From Clostridiales bacterium (GTDB taxonomy: Bacteria; Bacillota; Clostridia; Saccharofermentanales; UBA5734), in NCBI GenBank assembly GCA_003532195.1, contig DOFA01000261.1:1-8509 (forward strand): DNA of 8,509 bases. The letters run 5' to 3'. This document shows positions 4,971 through 8,509 of the stretch, one piece after another; positions within the stretch are counted from its first letter, which is position 1, and every line of letters begins with the position of its first letter. A program made the translations under genes and the position numbers. The notes below the pieces were generated by a model. It saw only the letters and a program-made list of their open reading frames with translations. It made no database searches and had not been told where the DNA came from.

Positions 4971-7900
4971 TCATGCTCCTTCCGCTGCCCGTTTTCCGAA
5001 ATTTCTTGAAACGCCACCGAGATCGCCTCGGCGTGACTCATGCCGTTCTTCTCATATTTGGCTGCTATAGCATGGATTCTCCGATATTCATAGGGTATGA
5101 CTTTCTTAAAATGGTATTTCTCCTGGTCGAACGAGTACATCAGCCGGATACCGAGCGGTGATTTCGTGTTGACGATATGTTCTTCCAGCATCAGCTTGAG
5201 CAAGCTGTAATCGTGGAGCCCGAGTTCGGTCATATCGACCAGGTCGTGGTTCAGGCGGCTGTTGAGAAATCCGTTCGGGTCATAGAGGTACGCAACACCG
5301 CCGTTCATGCCGCAGGCGAAGTTGACGCCGACCGGACCCAGGCAAACGACTGTTCCGCCCGTCATATACTCGCAGCCGTGATTACCCATGCCCTCAACAA
5401 CCAGGTCGGCGCCGGAATTTCTGATTGCGAACCGCTGCCCGGCGACGCCGTTGACATAGGCTTTGCCGGAGGTGGCACCATAAAAGGCGACGTTGCCGAT
5501 AATGATGTTTTCGGAAGCGATAAACCCGCTTTCAGCCGGGGCTTTGATGGCGAGAACGCCGCCGGACAAGCCTTTGCCAAAGTAGTCGTTGGCATCGCCG
5601 GTGAGTGTCAGGCGCACGCCTTTAGGCAGGAACGCGCCGAAGCTTTGACCGCCGTTGCCTTTCAAATCAATGCAAACCAGCTCCTCCGGCAATCCGTCCG
5701 GATATTTGCGGGTAATTCGTGATCCGAGTATCGTGCCAAGGGCGCGGTCGACATTGCAAACGTCGGCGGAAAAATGCACCGCTGTCAGATTGTCGACGAC
5801 GCGCTCGCACAAGGGCAGGAAGAGCGCCTTGTCCAGCGTTCTGTCCAGATCGAAATGATAAGACATCTCGGGCGCATAATGCATGATTTCACTTCCCGGG
5901 ATGATCCCTTCATAGCGTTTTTCCGGCTGGGCCAGAATGCCCGACAGGTCGATGGTCCTGGCCTTCCAGCCGGCAATGTTTTCCGATTGCCTAAGGCACT
6001 CGACATGCCCGCACATTTCCTCAACCGTTCTGAATCCAAGCCTGGCCAGGTATTCGCGCAGCTCTTCGGCGACAAACATCATGAAGTTGACCACATGCTC
6101 CGGCTTGCCCTTGAAATTGCAGCGCAGCTTCTCGTTTTGCGTGGCAATGCCCACCGGGCAGGTGTCGGTCTCGCAGGCCCGCATCATCAGACAGCCGAGC
6201 GCGATCAGCGGCGCTGTGGCAAAGCCGAATTCCTCAGCGCCGAGAAGGCAGGCGACCGCCACATCGCGTCCGGTCATCAGTTTCCCGTCCGCTTCGATGC
6301 GGATCCGGCTGCGCAGACCGTTGCGCAGCAGCGTCTGCTGCGTTTCGGCAAGCCCAAGCTCGAGCGGCAGCCCCGTGTTCCGGATCGAGCTTCCCGGCGC
6401 GGCGCCGGTCCCGCCGTCATGCCCGGAAATCAGGATCAGGTCGGCGCCGGCTTTGGCAACGCCGGACGCGACCGTCCCGACACCGGTTTCGGAAACCAGC
6501 TTGACCGTGATCGACGCCCGGTCGTTGGCATTTTTCAGATCGAAGATCAGTTCGGCCAGATCTTCGATCGAGTAAATGTCATGATGCGGCGGCGGCGAAA
6601 TAAGGCCGACGCCAGGCGTGGACTGGCGCGTTCTGGCGATCCACGGGTAGACCTTCCGGCCCGGCAGATGCCCGCCTTCGCCCGGCTTGGCGCCTTGGGC
6701 AATTTTGATCTGAATCTCGCGGGCTGAATTCAGGTAGCGCGATGTCACGCCGAAACGGCCGGACGCGACCTGCTTGATCGCGGAAAGCTTGGAATCGCCG
6801 CTGTTTTCGAGCCTTTCGCGTGAAATGTCTTCGCCGCCCTCGCCGGTATTCGATTTGCCGCCCAGACGGTTCATGGCTATAGCCAGCGTTTCGTGAGCCT
6901 CCTTAGATATCGAGCCGTAGGACATGGCACCTGTCTTGAAACGCTTGACGATCTCTGCAGCCGGTTCCACTTCCGCGAGCGGAACGCTGGCCCGGGGCAC
7001 GAAGTCAAAATAGCTGCGCAGCGTGGCGCGGATCCGGCCTTCATTGAAGCGGCTGCTGTAAGCTTTAAAGGATTGGTAATCGTCCGTGCGTACGGCCTTT
7101 TGCAGCAGGCAGATCGACATCGGGTCATACAGGTGCTCTTCTTTGCCCGTGCGGAAGCGGGTCTCGCCGCTGGATTCGAGAACCGGCGGCTTGTTTTCCG
7201 CTTCCATCGCCAGCGCCTGGTCATATTTGATCACGGCTTCCCTCTGGATGTCCTGGATCTTCAGACCGCCGATGCGGCTGACCGTATTGGTAAAATAGCG
7301 GTCGATGACCGACAGGTCAATTCCGAGCGCCTCGAAATTCTGAGAGCCTTCATAGGAATGAATCGTCGATACGCCCATTTTGGACATGACTTTGACGATG
7401 CCCTGGACCAGCGCATCGTTATAGTTTTTAATCGCCTCATCCTTGGTACAGGATATTCTGCCCTGGACGACCAGCTCTTTGATCATGACGTGCGCCAGAT
7501 ACGGATAAATGGCTGAAGCGCCATAGCCCACCAGCAAGGCGGCATGATGGATGCCGCGGACATCGCCGGCTTCCGCGACGATATCGGCGCGGGTTCTGAG
7601 GCCGGCTTCGATCAGGCAATGGTGGACGGATGATACGGCCAGGAGCGACGGGATGGGAACTTCGTTTTCATTGAACAGCCGGTCGCTGAGAATCAGAATG
7701 TTGATCTGGTCCCTGACTGCGTTGAGAATTTGCTCATTCAGCTTAGCCAGCGCGTCTTCAAGCCCTTTTTCCGGATCGCTGTCCCGGTCGAAAACCATCC
7801 GGAACACCTGCGCTTTAAAGCCGCGGAGATGGATATTTTCGATCCTCCGGAATTCGGAGGAAGTCAGAAGGGGCGACTTCAGGCGCAGCAGCCGGCAATT

Positions 7901-8509
7901 CTTCCTGGAATCTTCCAGGATGTTGCCGTTCGTGCCGAGATAGACCTGCGTGGCTGTAACAATCGTTTCCCGGAGCGCGTCGATCGGTGGGTTGGTGACC
8001 TGTGCGAATAGCTGCTTGAAATAATCAAAAAAAGGCTTCGGGTGCTCGGAAAGAATGGCCAGCGGCACATCGGTGCCCATTGAATTAATCGGCTCGCCGG
8101 CACAGTCGGCCATCGGCAGGATTACTTCGGACAGGTCCTCATAGACATAACCGAATTTCCGAATCTGCCGCAGATAGTCAGTTTTGTAATGGGGCTTCCC
8201 TTCGGCGACTGGATCATTGATAAAAGAGTCATCGTGCAGATTGATCTTCATCTGTTCTTTGGGATCCTCAAGCTGGTCCATCTGGACCAGCTCCTCGTCG
8301 ATCCACTGCCGGAAAGGGAGTTCGTTGGCCAGGCCTTCCTTGATCCGGTCATTCCAGAGAATGCGTCCCTGAACCGGGTCAACCAGGATCATTTTGCCCG
8401 GCTCGAGGCTGCCCTTCTGGAGAATCTGCGCAGGGTCGATGTCGAGCACGCCAACTTCAGACGCGAGGATCAGCCGGTCGTCTTTGGTCACATAAAAGCG
8501 CGCGGGGCG
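4967..8509 (-). CDS. gltB: Glutamate synthase (NADPH), large subunit, 5' end outside the window
   Basis: The frame is open from the right edge: RPARFY precedes the GTG at 8491, which is an internal valine and not a start. The visible 1180 residues are the C-terminal four fifths of a protein normally near 1500. The N-terminal cysteine and most of the glutamine amidotransferase domain lie outside; only its end (RPARFY...LILASEVGVLDI, EPGKMILVDP) remains. In visible numbering the central linker domain (~90-500) contains EPINSMGTDVPLAILSEHPK and FAQVTNPPIDALRE. The FMN barrel (~505-830) contains GAMSYGSISKEAHE, SNTGEGGED, GEGGHLPG and SGHDGGTGAAP. The 3Fe-4S cysteines are C773, C779 and C784 (CLMMRACETDTCPVG). 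The GXGXG beta-helix (~950-1110) includes YGATSGKAYVNGVAGQRF. The protein moves ammonia from glutamine to 2-oxoglutarate and reduces the iminoglutarate to glutamate. The C-terminus carries a roughly 35-residue tail after the usual KKVIPYEYRR end. The stop overlaps the gltD start. No frameshift or missing key residue is seen; the promoter lies outside. Confidence 0.97.
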   Translation of the reverse strand, partial: RPARFYVTKDDRLILASEVGVLDIDPAQILQKGSLEPGKMILVDPVQGRILWNDRIKEGLANELPFRQWIDEELVQMDQLEDPKEQMKINLHDDSFINDPVAEGKPHYKTDYLRQIRKFGYVYEDLSEVILPMADCAGEPINSMGTDVPLAILSEHPKPFFDYFKQLFAQVTNPPIDALRETIVTATQVYLGTNGNILEDSRKNCRLLRLKSPLLTSSEFRRIENIHLRGFKAQVFRMVFDRDSDPEKGLEDALAKLNEQILNAVRDQINILILSDRLFNENEVPIPSLLAVSSVHHCLIEAGLRTRADIVAEAGDVRGIHHAALLVGYGASAIYPYLAHVMIKELVVQGRISCTKDEAIKNYNDALVQGIVKVMSKMGVSTIHSYEGSQNFEALGIDLSVIDRYFTNTVSRIGGLKIQDIQREAVIKYDQALAMEAENKPPVLESSGETRFRTGKEEHLYDPMSICLLQKAVRTDDYQSFKAYSSRFNEGRIRATLRSYFDFVPRASVPLAEVEPAAEIVKRFKTGAMSYGSISKEAHETLAIAMNRLGGKSNTGEGGEDISRERLENSGDSKLSAIKQVASGRFGVTSRYLNSAREIQIKIAQGAKPGEGGHLPGRKVYPWIARTRQSTPGVGLISPPPHHDIYSIEDLAELIFDLKNANDRASITVKLVSETGVGTVASGVAKAGADLILISGHDGGTGAAPGSSIRNTGLPLELGLAETQQTLLRNGLRSRIRIEADGKLMTGRDVAVACLLGAEEFGFATAPLIALGCLMMRACETDTCPVGIATQNEKLRCNFKGKPEHVVNFMMFVAEELREYLARLGFRTVEEMCGHVECLRQSENIAGWKARTIDLSGILAQPEKRYEGIIPGSEIMHYAPEMSYHFDLDRTLDKALFLPLCERVVDNLTAVHFSADVCNVDRALGTILGSRITRKYPDGLPEELVCIDLKGNGGQSFGAFLPKGVRLTLTGDANDYFGKGLSGGVLAIKAPAESGFIASENIIIGNVAFYGATSGKAYVNGVAGQRFAIRNSGADLVVEGMGNHGCEYMTGGTVVCLGPVGVNFACGMNGGVAYLYDPNGFLNSRLNHDLVDMTELGLHDYSLLKLMLEEHIVNTKSPLGIRLMYSFDQEKYHFKKVIPYEYRRIHAIAAKYEKNGMSHAEAISVAFQEISENGQRKEHE

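Noticed and set aside
5774..6727. Long open frame (317 codons) on the plus strand opposite gltB
   Set aside because: It lies wholly within the conserved FMN domain of gltB. The translation is rich in Arg, Ala and Gly with no recognisable motif, and it has no ribosome binding site. It is a by-product of G/C-biased third positions.
8489..8491. GTG at the right end as the start of gltB
   Set aside because: The frame stays open to the edge and the six codons before it (RPARFY) match the end of the GltB glutaminase domain, so the GTG is an internal valine of a truncated gene.
1..8509. CRISPR arrays, tRNA/rRNA genes, insertion sequences, phage genes
   Set aside because: No regularly spaced repeats, no tRNA-like CCA/T-arm patterns and no transposase or integrase motifs were seen on either strand.

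Overview
The window looks like a chromosomal segment from an anaerobic Firmicute of the Clostridia/Negativicutes kind. The reasons are protein flavour (GltB/GltD, a clostridial-style winged-helix regulator, a Gram-positive-style lipoprotein) and strong GGAGG-type ribosome binding sites. No 16S or other taxonomic marker is present, so this placement is tentative. Base composition is split. The leftmost kilobase, as judged on sampled lines, is near 40% G+C, while the glutamate synthase genes on the right are in the high 50s.

Layout, left to right. (1) Positions 1-956, minus strand: an AT-richer gene for a winged-helix regulator of about 318 residues, reaching the left edge. It resembles the antitoxin/regulator half of AbiEi-like systems. 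(2) Positions 957-1182: a divergent promoter region holding three copies of the heptamer TATCGTA and an inverted repeat. One heptamer falls on each proposed -10 box. (3) Positions 1183-1944, plus strand: a cytosolic glycerophosphodiester phosphodiesterase with a clear promoter. (4) Positions 1927-3423, minus strand: a two-gene unit with its own TTGACA promoter, encoding an alpha/beta hydrolase and then a small lipoprotein built from the P1 (periplasmic) part of SecD. The lipoprotein gene overlaps the phosphodiesterase gene tail to tail by 18 bp. (5) Positions 3504-8509, minus strand: gltB (5' end outside the window) and gltD, translationally coupled by an ATGA overlap. They encode the two subunits of NADPH-dependent glutamate synthase.

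How the genes work together: GltB and GltD form one enzyme that converts glutamine plus 2-oxoglutarate to two glutamates. GltD passes electrons from NADPH through FAD and Fe-S clusters to the FMN and 3Fe-4S site of GltB. The hydrolase and the SecD-like lipoprotein are probably co-expressed, but no shared pathway is evident. The phosphodiesterase would recycle phospholipid head groups to glycerol 3-phosphate. The left-edge regulator may belong to a defence or toxin-antitoxin module whose partner would lie outside the window.

The glutamate synthase region is ordinary. The parts worth a second look are the divergent regulatory region with its regulator, and the stand-alone SecD-P1 lipoprotein.
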